A DNA stretch of 63,637 bases from Arthrobacter nitrophenolicus (GTDB lineage: Bacteria; Actinomycetota; Actinomycetes; Actinomycetales; Micrococcaceae): assembly GCF_000332815.1 (NCBI RefSeq), contig NZ_AOFD01000022.1, positions 1 to 63,637 on the forward strand, written 5' to 3'. The position numbers were made by a program, and so were the translations under genes. The notes under the pieces are model-generated. The model saw only the letters and a list, made by a program, of their open reading frames with translations, was not told where the DNA came from and did not search any database. Positions 9,477 to 17,627 of this stretch are shown in pieces (within the stretch, counting starts at the first letter, position 1; each line of letters begins with the position of its first letter).

Positions 9477-9524
9477 CCCCGGTCCAGCAAGGTCCGGGCA
9501 GCCCGTACGACGGCGGAGGCGGCC

Positions 9525-10355
9525 ATGTCCCACGCGGCAACCCGACCACAACTTCCGGACTCTTCCGCGGCCGTGGCCGCCTCAGGGCTGATGGTCTCAC
9601 GGGGCCGGCTGCAGGTCCTCCGGGGATTGGATTTCACCGTGCCTGCAGGCCGGATCACTGGGCTACTGGGACCATCCGGCAGCGGCAAGACAACTCTTAT
9701 GCGCGCCATTGTGGGGGCCCAGATTGTCGCGTCCGGGACAGTGCAGGTCCTGGGGATGCCAGCGGGCAATCCCATACTGCGGCACCGGGTGGGTTACGTG
9801 ACCCAGTCGCCGAGCGTGTATCCGGACCTTACGGTGGAAGCCAACGTCCGGTACTTCGGTGCCATGCACCGGAAAGGCAAGGCCGACGCGGCAGAGGCAA
9901 TCGCCGCCGTCGGACTTGAACGGGAGGCCCGCCAGAAGACGGCAAGCCTCTCCGGAGGCCAGCTCAGCCGCGCCTCACTGGCGTGCGCCCTGGTGGCGCG
10001 CCCCAGGCTGCTGGTGCTGGACGAGCCCACCGTGGGACTGGACCCGGTGCTCCGTGCGGACCTCTGGAGCAGGTTCCGGTCCATGGCGGAGGCTGGAACC
10101 ACCCTCCTGGTGTCAAGCCACGTCATGGAAGAGGCCAGCCACTGCCACATGCTGCTGCTTCTTCGCGAGGGCCTGCTGTTGGCGCAGCTGACTCCGGAGG
10201 AGCTGGGCAGGCGGGGTCACAGCAGTGACCTGGAGCAGGCATTCCTGTCCATCATTCGCGAATCAGGTGGCGGCAACGGGGACCAGCCGCCGCCTGGGGA
10301 CCCGGGCAGGCACCAGGGGCTCCGCGGCGCTGGAAATGACAGGAGTGCACGGTAA
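9525..10355 (+). CDS. ABC transporter ATP-binding protein (ABC-2 exporter)
   Basis: The 276-residue ATPase subunit of an ABC-2 type exporter. It shows Walker A GPSGSGKTT (about residues 48-56), a Q-loop at YVTQSP, the signature LSGGQLSRASLA (about 143-154), Walker B LLVLDEPTVGLDP (about 163-175) and the H-loop in LLVSSHVMEEA. The C-terminus carries a non-conserved Gly/Arg-rich tail of about 25 residues. ATG at 9525 is the chosen start. Its stop overlaps the permease start by one base (TAATG), so the two are translated together. The family exports drugs, lipids or polysaccharide precursors; the presence of a TetR gene suggests an inducible efflux pump. Confidence 0.92.
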   Translation: MSHAATRPQLPDSSAAVAASGLMVSRGRLQVLRGLDFTVPAGRITGLLGPSGSGKTTLMRAIVGAQIVASGTVQVLGMPAGNPILRHRVGYVTQSPSVYPDLTVEANVRYFGAMHRKGKADAAEAIAAVGLEREARQKTASLSGGQLSRASLACALVARPRLLVLDEPTVGLDPVLRADLWSRFRSMAEAGTTLLVSSHVMEEASHCHMLLLLREGLLLAQLTPEELGRRGHSSDLEQAFLSIIRESGGGNGDQPPPGDPGRHQGLRGAGNDRSAR

Positions 10356-11110
10356 TGGATGCCAGGATGATGTTGGCCACCGCGGGCCGCGTTTTGGACC
10401 AGCTGCGCCATGACCGGCGGAGCATCGCCCTCATTCTGGTGGTTCCGGCGCTTCTGCTCACGGCGGTCTACTACCTTTTCGAAAATGAGGTGCTTCCGCC
10501 GGGAATGCCGCGCACCTTCGACCGGGTGGGCCTCATGATGCTGGCGATCTTCCCATTCGTGGTGATGTTCCTGGTCACCTCCATCACGATGCTCCGGGAA
10601 CGGACTTCCGGAACGCTTGAACGGCTGCTCACAACACCGGTGCACAAAGCCGACCTGCTCTTCGGCTACGGCCTGGCGTTTTCCATCATGGCGGCCCTGC
10701 AATCAATGGTGGCGACCGCCGTGGCCTACTGGATTTTCAACCTGGACATCGAAGGCCCGACGGGCTACGTGGTCATGATCGCCGTGATCAACGCCGTGCT
10801 GGGCGTGGCGCTGGGGCTACTGTGTTCGGCCTTCGCCAGGACCGAGTTCCAGGCAGTGCAGTTCATGCCGGTGGTCGTGGTCCCCCAGATCCTGCTTTGC
10901 GGACTGTTCGTGCCCCGGGACCGGATGAATGACGTCCTGGAATCAGTGTCCAATGTACTTCCCCTGACGTTCTCCGTAGACGCCCTGCAGGAAATCGCCG
11001 CCCATCCGGAGGCCACCGAACAACTCTGGCAGGATGCCGGCATCATGGCCGCCATTGTCCTGGCGGTGCTGGTGCTCGCAGCATTGACCCTGCGAAGGCG
11101 CAGCGCGTGA
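10355..11110 (+). CDS. ABC-2 type transporter permease
   Basis: A 251-residue membrane protein with about six transmembrane segments and the ABC-2 arrangement: one helix near the N-terminus (RSIALILVVPALLLTAVYYLF), a central membrane block beginning LMMLAIFPFVVMFLVTSI, and the conserved coupling segment RERTSGTLERLLTTPV (about residues 83-98) that typifies DrrB-like permeases. The C-terminal part has the family segment QILLCGLFVPRDRM near NVLPLTFSVDAL. It overlaps the ATPase gene by one base and the TetR gene by four (GTGA). Together with the ATPase it should form a homodimeric or two-plus-two exporter in the cytoplasmic membrane. Substrate unknown. Confidence 0.9.
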   Translation: MDARMMLATAGRVLDQLRHDRRSIALILVVPALLLTAVYYLFENEVLPPGMPRTFDRVGLMMLAIFPFVVMFLVTSITMLRERTSGTLERLLTTPVHKADLLFGYGLAFSIMAALQSMVATAVAYWIFNLDIEGPTGYVVMIAVINAVLGVALGLLCSAFARTEFQAVQFMPVVVVPQILLCGLFVPRDRMNDVLESVSNVLPLTFSVDALQEIAAHPEATEQLWQDAGIMAAIVLAVLVLAALTLRRRSA

Positions 11111-11739
11111 CGTCCACCGGACAAGGCGGCGCCATGGCCAGGCGGGGACGTCGGCGCGGCGCCGCCGTATCCCGTGAGAACATTCTCGACGCCGCCCGGC
11201 GGTTGTTCGCCGAACATGGCTTCGAGGGGACAAGCCTCCGCCAGGTTGCCCGTGCGGCAGGTGTCGACCCGGCCATGATCCACCACTTCTTCAAGGGCAA
11301 GGACGAACTTTTTGCCCTGAGCGTGGAGCTGCCGGCCGATCCGGAGGAGGTGCTTCGCGGAGTGGCGGATACGGACCCTGGCCAGCGGGCCGAGCTGCTC
11401 GTGCGTACCGTCCTGCACCTGTGGGAAAGCCCCGCACAGGCGAGCCTGGTGGCGTTCCTGCGCGGGACACTCGGATCCCGTGCGAAGACGGCACTCCTGC
11501 GGGAGATGGTGGGCCGGACCATCATCAGCCGCATCATGGCCGGCGTACCGGGGCAGCCTGCGGAGGTGGCACTGCGCGGAGACCTGGTGGCAAGCCAGAT
11601 GGTGGGACTGATGATGGTCCGCTACGTGGTCCGGCTGGAGCCTCTGGCGTCTGCCGGGCAGGACGAGGTGGTCCGGCTGGCCGCCCCGAACGTGCAGCGG
11701 TATCTCACCGGCGACCTATTTGAGCAGGGCCGCCGCTGA
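11107..11739 (+). CDS. TetR family transcriptional repressor of the ABC exporter
   Basis: A 210-residue regulator if read from GTG 11107, or 201 residues from ATG 11134 (MARRGRRRG). GTG overlaps the permease stop (GTGA). The N-terminal helix-turn-helix is clear: RENILDAARRLFAEHGFEG, then SLRQVARAAGVDPAMIHHF and FKGKDELF. The C-terminal ligand domain resembles the TetR_C_33-type seen in actinobacterial exporter repressors. It most probably represses its own operon through the palindrome at 9457-9476 and is released by an exported substrate. Its 3' end overlaps the convergent lipoprotein gene by 24 bases. Confidence 0.9.
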   Translation: MTSTGQGGAMARRGRRRGAAVSRENILDAARRLFAEHGFEGTSLRQVARAAGVDPAMIHHFFKGKDELFALSVELPADPEEVLRGVADTDPGQRAELLVRTVLHLWESPAQASLVAFLRGTLGSRAKTALLREMVGRTIISRIMAGVPGQPAEVALRGDLVASQMVGLMMVRYVVRLEPLASAGQDEVVRLAAPNVQRYLTGDLFEQGRR

Positions 11740-12480
11740 GTCCAGGAGCGCACCGGTGCGGGCTACAGCTTCCGCCTCGCTCTCGCCGCCGGCGGCGACA
11801 GCTGTGAACAACACGCCCTGCTGCAGTGCCTGGGCGGTGATCACGGACTGCACCTGGCCGTCCGACAGGAATGTGTCCGTGCGGAAGGCCAGAGTGCCCG
11901 GAATGGTGCCCACTGCGTCCAGCGGCGTCAGCGTGACGTCCGCCGTAACGCCGGACACGGTCATGGTCATGGCGGAACAGGCCGCGAGCTGCTGCTCCTG
12001 CGCGGCGGTTCCGGCGACGAACGCTTCGTCAAGGCCCGTCGCGAGTGTCAGCATGGTCATTGAGCCGGCCGCGGCGTCCAGGCTCTGGCCCGCTGCCATG
12101 ACGACGCCGTCCAGGGCGGGTACTCCGGTGGAGGCGGCCATTTCCTTGCACTCCGCGGGCTGGACGTCCATGGATGCGATGAGGGCTTTGCCCTGTTCGA
12201 TGCTCCCGGCGAGGTCGGAGCTGGCCATGACGGACAGTTTCCGGCCGCTGGAGTCCTGCAACTGTGCCAGGACCGCGGACAGTTCCTCAGCCGTGTAGGC
12301 CTTCGGGGTGGGGGTTGGTGTTGGGGTGGGGGCGGAGGCTGTGGTTGCCGCCGGGGCGCCCGTGGCGGCTTGGGAGCCGGTGGCCGGGGCGGACGTACCG
12401 CCGCAGGCAGTGATTGTCATGGCGAGCAACGCGGTGGCCGCGAGGGTTCCCAGCACGGACGTCTTCAATTTTTCCCCCAA
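11716..12480 (-). CDS. Putative lipoprotein of unknown function
   Basis: A 254-residue secreted protein with an N-terminal signal (KTSVLGTLAATALLAMTITAC) and a lipobox ending in Cys at about residue 26, so it should be lipid-anchored outside the cytoplasmic membrane. A Ser/Ala/Pro/Thr-rich linker with four TP repeats (about 28-60) follows, then a roughly 190-residue folded region with no motif I recognise. It contains three more Cys and a repeated alternation of short hydrophobic strands and polar loops. It stands alone: the TetR gene converges on its 3' end with a 24-base overlap, and the GNAT gene lies 28 bases upstream on the same strand. Confidence 0.75.
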   Translation of the reverse strand: MGEKLKTSVLGTLAATALLAMTITACGGTSAPATGSQAATGAPAATTASAPTPTPTPTPKAYTAEELSAVLAQLQDSSGRKLSVMASSDLAGSIEQGKALIASMDVQPAECKEMAASTGVPALDGVVMAAGQSLDAAAGSMTMLTLATGLDEAFVAGTAAQEQQLAACSAMTMTVSGVTADVTLTPLDAVGTIPGTLAFRTDTFLSDGQVQSVITAQALQQGVLFTAVAAGGESEAEAVARTGALLDSAAALLK

Positions 12481-12508
12481 TATTCAGATTCAAGCAGGCG
12501 ATGGCCAG

Positions 12509-13399
12509 CTAAAAGAGAACTGTAGCGAACGTTCCTACCTGCCGGAAACCGACGCGTTCGTAGGTTGAGCGCGCCCGGACGTTGAAGCCGTTGACGTACA
12601 GGCTGGTGATGGGTGCCACCTTTTGGGCATGCTCCACCACCGCAGACATGTAGCCGGAACTGAGCCCCTTCCCGCGGAAGAGCGGATTCATCCAGACACC
12701 CTGAACCTGGGTGACCTCGGAGGTGACCGCCCCGAGTTCGGCCTTGAACACCACCTCCTGGGCCTCGTTGAGGTGTACCAGGGAATGGCCCTGCCGGATG
12801 AGGCCCTCCACGCGGCGGCTGTAGAACTCCCGGCCGCCGAGGTAGGGCGAGTACCCCACCTCCTCCTCGAACATGGCGGCGCAGGCAGGAAGGATCCGGT
12901 CGAAGTCCGCGAGGCTCCCCAGCCCGAGCCCGGGGTTTGGTTCCACGGACGGCGGCCCGTCGATGATCATCAGGGGCTGGTCCTCACGGACCTCGTGGGC
13001 CCGGTGCCCCAGCTCCAGGAGCTCGGCGTAGATGGCCAGCACGGCAGGTGCCGGCCCGAAAGCGGAGGCGTAGCGGCGCCCGGACCTGTTTGCTGCGCCG
13101 GCGACTGCCCCGGCCAATGCGGGGTCCAGCTGGACCGGCACCAAATTGGCGCCCGCCCAGCAGGCACCCACCAGCACGCCGTCGTCGAAAACTCCGATAA
13201 TCCCGGCGCCCCCGCTGGTGGGCGCCGCTGTGCCGACAGCCCGCAAATGGGCAAGGATGAACACATTGGCCACCGGGTCCTGCTGCGCAAGCGACTTCAG
13301 CGCCGCCGTGTCCTGGCCGTCCAATGTACGGACGGAGAGCCCGGGCGGATCAGGAATGTCCCTATGAGACGCTAACCACGGGGCTACCCTTGACAGCAT
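12509..13399 (-). CDS. GNAT family N-acetyltransferase with N-terminal DUF4081 domain
   Basis: About 296 residues. The C-terminal half is a GNAT fold with the acetyl-CoA pyrophosphate-binding loop in [20 protein letters not shown] (about 225-244) and the late motif [22 protein letters not shown]. The N-terminal half ([20 protein letters not shown] and following) resembles DUF4081, found fused to GNAT domains in actinobacteria. The acceptor is unknown. Two in-frame ATGs at 13408 and 13399 both lie inside the 3' end of ispG; I prefer 13399 ([10 protein letters not shown]). The overlap with ispG (38 bases) suggests it is translated from the same message. Confidence 0.86.
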   Translation of the reverse strand: MLSRVAPWLASHRDIPDPPGLSVRTLDGQDTAALKSLAQQDPVANVFILAHLRAVGTAAPTSGGAGIIGVFDDGVLVGACWAGANLVPVQLDPALAGAVAGAANRSGRRYASAFGPAPAVLAIYAELLELGHRAHEVREDQPLMIIDGPPSVEPNPGLGLGSLADFDRILPACAAMFEEEVGYSPYLGGREFYSRRVEGLIRQGHSLVHLNEAQEVVFKAELGAVTSEVTQVQGVWMNPLFRGKGLSSGYMSAVVEHAQKVAPITSLYVNGFNVRARSTYERVGFRQVGTFATVLF

Positions 13400-14528
13400 C
13401 TTCGCCATCGGCCTCCCCCATCTCTTCCGCGATACGCATGGCCTCTTCGATCAGTGTCTCAACAATCGCGCTCTCGGGGACAGTCTTGATGACTTCGCCC
13501 TTCACAAAAATCTGGCCCTTGCCGTTGCCGGATGCAACACCCAGGTCGGCTTCGCGCGCCTCGCCCGGCCCGTTCACCACGCAGCCCATCACGGCCACCC
13601 GGAGCGGGATCTCCATTCCTTCCAGCCCGGCAGTGACCTGCTCGGCAAGGGTGTACACATCCACCTGGGCGCGGCCGCAGGAGGGGCAGGAGACGATTTC
13701 GAGCTTGCGGGGACGCAGGTTGAGGGACTGCAGGATCTGGTTTCCAACCTTGATTTCCTCCACCGGCGGGGCCGAAAGGGAAACCCGGATGGTGTCGCCG
13801 ATGCCCCTGGACAGGAGCGCGCCGAAGGCCGTGGCCGACTTGATGGTTCCCTGGAACGCCGGGCCGGCCTCGGTGACGCCGAGGTGCAGGGGCCAGTCGC
13901 CTTTCTCCGCCAGCATCTCGTAGGCCGCCACCATGATGACGGGGTCATTGTGCTTGACCGAGATCTTGAAGTCGTGGAAACCATGCTCCTCGAACAGGGA
14001 CGCCTCCCAGACGGCGGACTCCACCAGGGCCTCGGGGGTGGCCTTGCCGTACTTCTTGAGGATCCCGGGCTCCAGCGAACCGGCGTTCACGCCGATGCGG
14101 ATGGACGTGCCGTGGTCCCGCGCGGCAGCGGCGATTTCCTTGACCTGGTCATCGAACTTCCGGATATTGCCGGGGTTCACGCGGACGGCGGCGCAGCCGG
14201 CCTCAATGGCGGCAAACACGTATTTCGGCTGGAAGTGGATGTCTGCAATGACCGGGATCTGGGACTTCCGGGCGATGATCGGCAGCGCCTCGGCGTCGTC
14301 TGCGGAGGGGCAGGCAACACGCACAATGTCGCACCCTGATGCGGTCAGCTCAGCGATCTGCTGCAGGGTTGCGTTGATGTCAGTGGTGGGCGTGGTGGTC
14401 ATGGACTGCACGCTGATGGGATAGTCGGAGCCAACTCCGACGGAACCGACTTTGATCTGGCGCGTCTTGCGGCGGGGGGCAAGGACGGGTGGCGGGGCGG
14501 ACGGCATTCCCAGGCTGACCGAGGTCAC
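13362..14528 (-). CDS. ispG: 4-hydroxy-3-methylbut-2-en-1-yl diphosphate synthase (GcpE)
   Basis: Iron-sulfur enzyme of the MEP (non-mevalonate) isoprenoid pathway, converting methylerythritol cyclodiphosphate to HMBPP. The 388-residue length is typical of the short bacterial form. Landmarks are an N-terminal TIM barrel with [19 protein letters not shown] and [16 protein letters not shown], and a C-terminal [4Fe-4S] domain with the Cys ligands in [11 protein letters not shown] and [17 protein letters not shown]. The dxr gene for the first committed enzyme of the same pathway lies about 3 kb upstream on the same strand, separated by the Rip1-type protease, a SatD-family gene, a membrane protein and a YciI-like gene. 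Confidence 0.96.
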   Translation of the reverse strand: MTSVSLGMPSAPPPVLAPRRKTRQIKVGSVGVGSDYPISVQSMTTTPTTDINATLQQIAELTASGCDIVRVACPSADDAEALPIIARKSQIPVIADIHFQPKYVFAAIEAGCAAVRVNPGNIRKFDDQVKEIAAAARDHGTSIRIGVNAGSLEPGILKKYGKATPEALVESAVWEASLFEEHGFHDFKISVKHNDPVIMVAAYEMLAEKGDWPLHLGVTEAGPAFQGTIKSATAFGALLSRGIGDTIRVSLSAPPVEEIKVGNQILQSLNLRPRKLEIVSCPSCGRAQVDVYTLAEQVTAGLEGMEIPLRVAVMGCVVNGPGEAREADLGVASGNGKGQIFVKGEVIKTVPESAIVETLIEEAMRIAEEMGEADGEDAVKGSPVVSVS

Positions 14529-14561
14529 GTGGACTCCTAAAAGGTGAAAAGTGGAAACGGC

Positions 14562-14855
14562 TTAGGCAGTGAGCCCGGCGAGCATGCCGGTGACGGGAGA
14601 CCATTCAGTGATGCGGATTCCGGCGATGACTCCGGCAGCAGCGAACGGGTCCTGCTTCAGGATCGAGTTGAGCGCGGCTTCGTCCGTTGCCTTGAAGATC
14701 AGGAGCGCGCCTGCGCCGTCACCGTAGGGTCCGCTGGCCAGGATTGCTCCGTCCTGGGCAAGGGTGCCGGTCCATTCGCGGTGGGCGGGCCGTGCCTCGT
14801 TCCGGGCTTCGGTGGAATCGGCGGCGTAAACGTACTCAACGGCAAAAACTGTCAT
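14562..14855 (-). CDS. YciI-like small protein
   Basis: A 97-residue protein of the YciI / dimeric alpha-beta barrel type: it opens with a beta strand (MTVFAVEYVYAADS), has the ARPAHREWTGTLAQDGAILASGP segment that holds the family conserved His, and ends with KQDPFAAAGVIAGIRITEWSP. These proteins form small dimeric barrels with an active-site-like cleft, and no single reaction is established for the family. It sits 33 bases upstream of ispG on the same strand and is probably co-transcribed. No ribosome binding site stands out. Confidence 0.82.
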   Translation of the reverse strand: MTVFAVEYVYAADSTEARNEARPAHREWTGTLAQDGAILASGPYGDGAGALLIFKATDEAALNSILKQDPFAAAGVIAGIRITEWSPVTGMLAGLTA

Positions 14856-14964
14856 ACCGCTACCCTATCGCCATGCCTGCCCTACCACCCATCCCGGAAG
14901 CTGTCCGGCTGCGGGAGGACGGGTGGACGGCGGACGGGCGGCGGGACGCCAAGGCAGCGGGATG

Positions 14965-15492
14965 CTAGGTAAGGAACAGGACCTTGGTGACAGCGGCGAT
15001 GCCTGCGGCCCAGAGCATGGATGCCAGGGTGCCTATGATGAAGCGCTCGGCCGCTACCGGCGTCTCCTTCAGCTCGGCAAACCTGCCAAGGCCCTTGATG
15101 GCCACGATGTAGGCAATGGCGACCGGCTGGCCGGTGAGGATCGCAAGGCAGACGCCCAGCCGCTCCAGGATGCCGATGATGGCCCCGCCGCGCAGGATCC
15201 GCTGGCTGGGGACCGCCGGTTCGGCAGGCGAAGCGCCCGACGCCGGCCGGCCGGGGTCCGCGGTGAGTTCACCGTCCACATTCTGGTGGGCCGTGTCCGG
15301 CCGGTGGCCGGCGGCAGGGTCCACCGTGACATCCGCGGCGGGATCCTCGGCCGTCCTGCGCGCCTGTTCCGCCGCCTTCGCGGCATCGGCCTTGTCGTCG
15401 ATGGTGCGGGCGAGCTTGAAGACGAGCGCCGTGACAGGCCACCCGCCAAACCCGGCCAGCAGCAGGGCGGCAGCTATCCAGAATGCGGTCAC
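14965..15492 (-). CDS. Small membrane protein translationally coupled to the SatD-family gene
   Basis: A 175-residue protein with one N-terminal hydrophobic segment (AFWIAAALLLAGFGGWPVTALVF), a charged and Asp/Pro-rich middle (about 28-95), and two or three C-terminal hydrophobic segments around IIGILERLGVCLAILTGQPVAIAYIVAIKG and FIIGTLASMLWAAGIAAV. The ILERLGV...GQPVAIAYIVAIKGLGRF pattern looks like the C-terminal membrane part of DUF3307-type proteins often found near SatD genes; that link is inference from memory. Its ATG overlaps the SatD-family stop by four bases (ATGA). Function unknown, but coupling indicates it works with SatD. Confidence 0.7.
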   Translation of the reverse strand: MTAFWIAAALLLAGFGGWPVTALVFKLARTIDDKADAAKAAEQARRTAEDPAADVTVDPAAGHRPDTAHQNVDGELTADPGRPASGASPAEPAVPSQRILRGGAIIGILERLGVCLAILTGQPVAIAYIVAIKGLGRFAELKETPVAAERFIIGTLASMLWAAGIAAVTKVLFLT

Positions 15493-16196
15493 CGGTCTCC
15501 TTCGGTCTGGGCACGTTCAGTGCGGGTGCCTTGGGCACGGGCGCCGGCAGCCACCAGGGCGTGGGCATGGTCAAGGAGCATGGCTGCTGCCGGCCTGGCA
15601 GCCCGTTCTTCCTGCCAGCCGGACCTCAGCACGGCACGGCTCACCGATTGCTCCGTAATTCCCAGCTCCCCTGCGACTTGTTTCTGGCCCCCATGCCGGC
15701 CGGCCCCGCTCTCCAGGGCGCGCAGCCGGTCTACGACGCGCCACTGGGCCGGGGTCCGCTGCTGCACGAGGCGTCCAATCAGGCGAAGCACCGCCTGGGC
15801 ATGTGCGCTGGCCATGTCCCCTTCCTGGGCCGGGGTCCGGGTATCACCGCCCATCGTGCCGGCCACCACTGACAGCGGAACCTGGCCGGCCGCGCCCTTT
15901 GCCAGTTCCACAGCTTTGCGCGCCGCCACAAAGGCGCTGCCGGAGCCCTCGCGCGGACTGGCGCCAGGGGCAAGCTGCACAACTCCCAGTCCGATCCCCA
16001 CGTACCAGTGCCCGCCGCGCAGCGCGTGCAGTGCTGCATCCACCACCTGCCCGGCGGAGTCCAGCACGCCCTGGAGTTCGTCACCTACGGAGCGTTCAAA
16101 GGTGGCGGACGTGAGCCTTGCCAGGTCGGAGATGAGCTCCGGCACACGGTCCACGTCCGAGGTGCTGCCACGCTGGTCAATCGTGAGGACGTACAT
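15489..16196 (-). CDS. SatD family protein with C-terminal helix-turn-helix
   Basis: A 235-residue cytoplasmic protein. The N-terminal half (about 1-115) has MYVLTIDQRGSTSDVD, then SVGDELQGVLDSAGQVVDAAL, then YVGIGLGVVQLAPG and GSAFVAARKAVELA. This order (Asp strand, GDE turn, GIGLG strand, AAR-like helix) is what SatD proteins show, and it also recalls class III nucleotide cyclase catalytic domains. The C-terminal part (about 140-190) holds a helix-turn-helix, KQVAGELGITEQSVSRAVL. So it is plausibly a ligand-sensing DNA-binding protein. A perfect 20-base palindrome lies 59 bases upstream (16255-16274). SatD was named from a streptococcal acid-tolerance operon, but no biochemical role is settled. 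Confidence 0.75.
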   Translation of the reverse strand: MYVLTIDQRGSTSDVDRVPELISDLARLTSATFERSVGDELQGVLDSAGQVVDAALHALRGGHWYVGIGLGVVQLAPGASPREGSGSAFVAARKAVELAKGAAGQVPLSVVAGTMGGDTRTPAQEGDMASAHAQAVLRLIGRLVQQRTPAQWRVVDRLRALESGAGRHGGQKQVAGELGITEQSVSRAVLRSGWQEERAARPAAAMLLDHAHALVAAGARAQGTRTERAQTEGDR

Positions 16197-16277
16197 GGTT
16201 CAACCGTAAACGGCTGATCGCTGCCAATCAATCGAAATTAGCTGATTATCTGAAATCAGCCGGAAACGGCTGATAGG
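16197..16277 (-). promoter_or_regulatory. Repeated CGGCTGAT operator array or hairpin upstream of the SatD-family gene
   Basis: This 81-base gap carries four copies of one octamer in both orientations: CGGCTGAT at 16211-16218, AGCTGATT at 16240-16247 (one change), ATCAGCCG at 16255-16262 and CGGCTGAT at 16267-16274. The last two form a perfect palindrome with 8-base arms and a 4-base centre. GCTGATT/AATCAGC (16241-16260) forms an overlapping second one. It could be an operator array for the helix-turn-helix protein, a weak terminator for the upstream protease gene, or both. The T-run after the hairpin is poor, which favours an operator. Confidence 0.55.
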
Positions 16278-17609
16278 TCAGCCGAAGAGGTTCACGGGCT
16301 TGACGATGTCGGCGTAGATCAGCAGTGCGCTCATTCCCATGAGCAGGGCGGCGACCACGTACGTGACGGGAAGCAGTTTCGCGATATCGAATGCCCCCGG
16401 ATCCGGCCGGCCAAACAGTCTTGCCACTTGGCGCCGGGCACCTTCATAGAGCGCTCCTGCAACATGGCCGCCATCGAGCGGCAGGAGCGGGACCAGGTTG
16501 AAAACGGCCAGCGCGAAGTTGAGTCCGGCCAGCAGGCCGATCAGGGTGGCCACCCGCGACTGAACGGGTATCTCTTCCATCGCGGCCACTTCGCCGGCAA
16601 CCCTGCCCACGCCCACCACGCTGATGGGCCCATTGGGGTCCCGCGGTTCCTCGCTGAACGCCGCCTTCGCCACGCCCACCACCCTGGCCGGCAGGTTGAA
16701 GATGACGCCGGCCACCTGGCGGATGTTCTCCCCCGCCATCGGAAGGACGGACGACGCCGGCTGCGGCACCAGTTCCGTCTGCGCGCCAATGCCCAGGAAG
16801 CCTACGTCCTGGTAGAGGAGGGTGCCGGCGTCGTCCGTTGCCTGCCTGCCGTCGGCGCCGATGATGGGCCGGGCGGACAGGACCGGCGTAACGGTGGTGG
16901 AAACGGAGGCGCCGTCCCGCTCCACGGTGATGTCCACTTCCCGGCCGGCGGAGGCGCGGATCCATTCAGTCAACTGGTCCCAGCTGGTGACCGCCTTGCC
17001 GTCGAAGGAGGTGACGGTGTCGTTGGGCTGAAGGCCCGCCGCGGCGGCCGGTGTCAGCCGGCAGTCAGCAGAATCCGGGTCCACCGTTTCGCCCTCTGCC
17101 ACCTGGCATTTGGATACGTCCGAGATGGTGGTGGTGGCCGTTGCCATGCCGAAGCCCATGAGCAGGACAGCGGTGAGGATCAGGCCAAGGACCATGTTCA
17201 TGGCCGGCCCGCCAAGCATGACGATGATCTTCTTCCACACCGGAAGCCGGTAGAAGACCCGGTTCCCGTCGCCCGGGCCAACTTCCTCGTGCGCCAGGGA
17301 GCGTGCTTCCGTTGCGAGCGTCTGGAACATTCCGGTGCTGGAGGGGCGGACGGAGCCATCCTCTTTATTGGGCGGGTACATGCCGATCATGGACACGTAG
17401 CCGCCCAGCGGGATGGCCTTGATCCCGTACTCCGTCTCGCCTTTCCGCCGGGACCACAGCGTGGGGCCGAAGCCGATCATGTACTTGGTGACCCGCACCT
17501 TGAAGAGCTTGGCCGGTACCAGGTGGCCCACTTCATGAAGCGCGATGGAGGCAGCGATGCCGATCGCCACGAAGACAACGCCGAGGACGAAAAGAAGAAC
17601 GGGGGTCAT
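16278..17609 (-). CDS. Site-2 intramembrane zinc metalloprotease (RseP/Rip1 family)
   Basis: A 443-residue membrane protease that cuts anti-sigma factors or other substrates within the membrane. The zinc-binding HEVGH lies in the first helix (about residues 26-30) and the third ligand motif [12 protein letters not shown] near residue 375. Between them are one PDZ domain (about 190-280, with LTPAAAAGLQPNDTVTSFDGKAV) and a loop with four Cys or near-Cys positions (SKCQVAEGETVDPDSADC) that may form a disulfide. The ATG lies 18 bases after the dxr stop, a gene pairing common in bacteria. It corresponds to the Mycobacterium Rip1 / E. coli RseP position and role; substrates here are unknown. Confidence 0.93.
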   Translation of the reverse strand: MTPVLLFVLGVVFVAIGIAASIALHEVGHLVPAKLFKVRVTKYMIGFGPTLWSRRKGETEYGIKAIPLGGYVSMIGMYPPNKEDGSVRPSSTGMFQTLATEARSLAHEEVGPGDGNRVFYRLPVWKKIIVMLGGPAMNMVLGLILTAVLLMGFGMATATTTISDVSKCQVAEGETVDPDSADCRLTPAAAAGLQPNDTVTSFDGKAVTSWDQLTEWIRASAGREVDITVERDGASVSTTVTPVLSARPIIGADGRQATDDAGTLLYQDVGFLGIGAQTELVPQPASSVLPMAGENIRQVAGVIFNLPARVVGVAKAAFSEEPRDPNGPISVVGVGRVAGEVAAMEEIPVQSRVATLIGLLAGLNFALAVFNLVPLLPLDGGHVAGALYEGARRQVARLFGRPDPGAFDIAKLLPVTYVVAALLMGMSALLIYADIVKPVNLFG

Positions 17610-17627
17610 GGAGGGTGCTGCTGCTTC

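Larger units (their letters stand above)
9096..9524. other. 429-base divergent intergenic region between proS and the ABC exporter operon
   Basis: No convincing gene lies here. The region must hold the promoters of proS (minus) and of the exporter operon (plus). It contains a 14-base perfect inverted repeat (9234-9303), a tandem pair of ACTGGTGAG at 9324-9332 and 9334-9342 spaced exactly 10 bases (one helical turn), a TTGACA hexamer at 9398-9403 on the plus strand without an obvious partner, and an operator-like palindrome at 9457-9476. A short minus-strand reading frame ([15 protein letters not shown], starting near 9287) crosses the inverted repeat but has no ribosome binding site, so I do not call it a gene. 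Confidence 0.6.
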
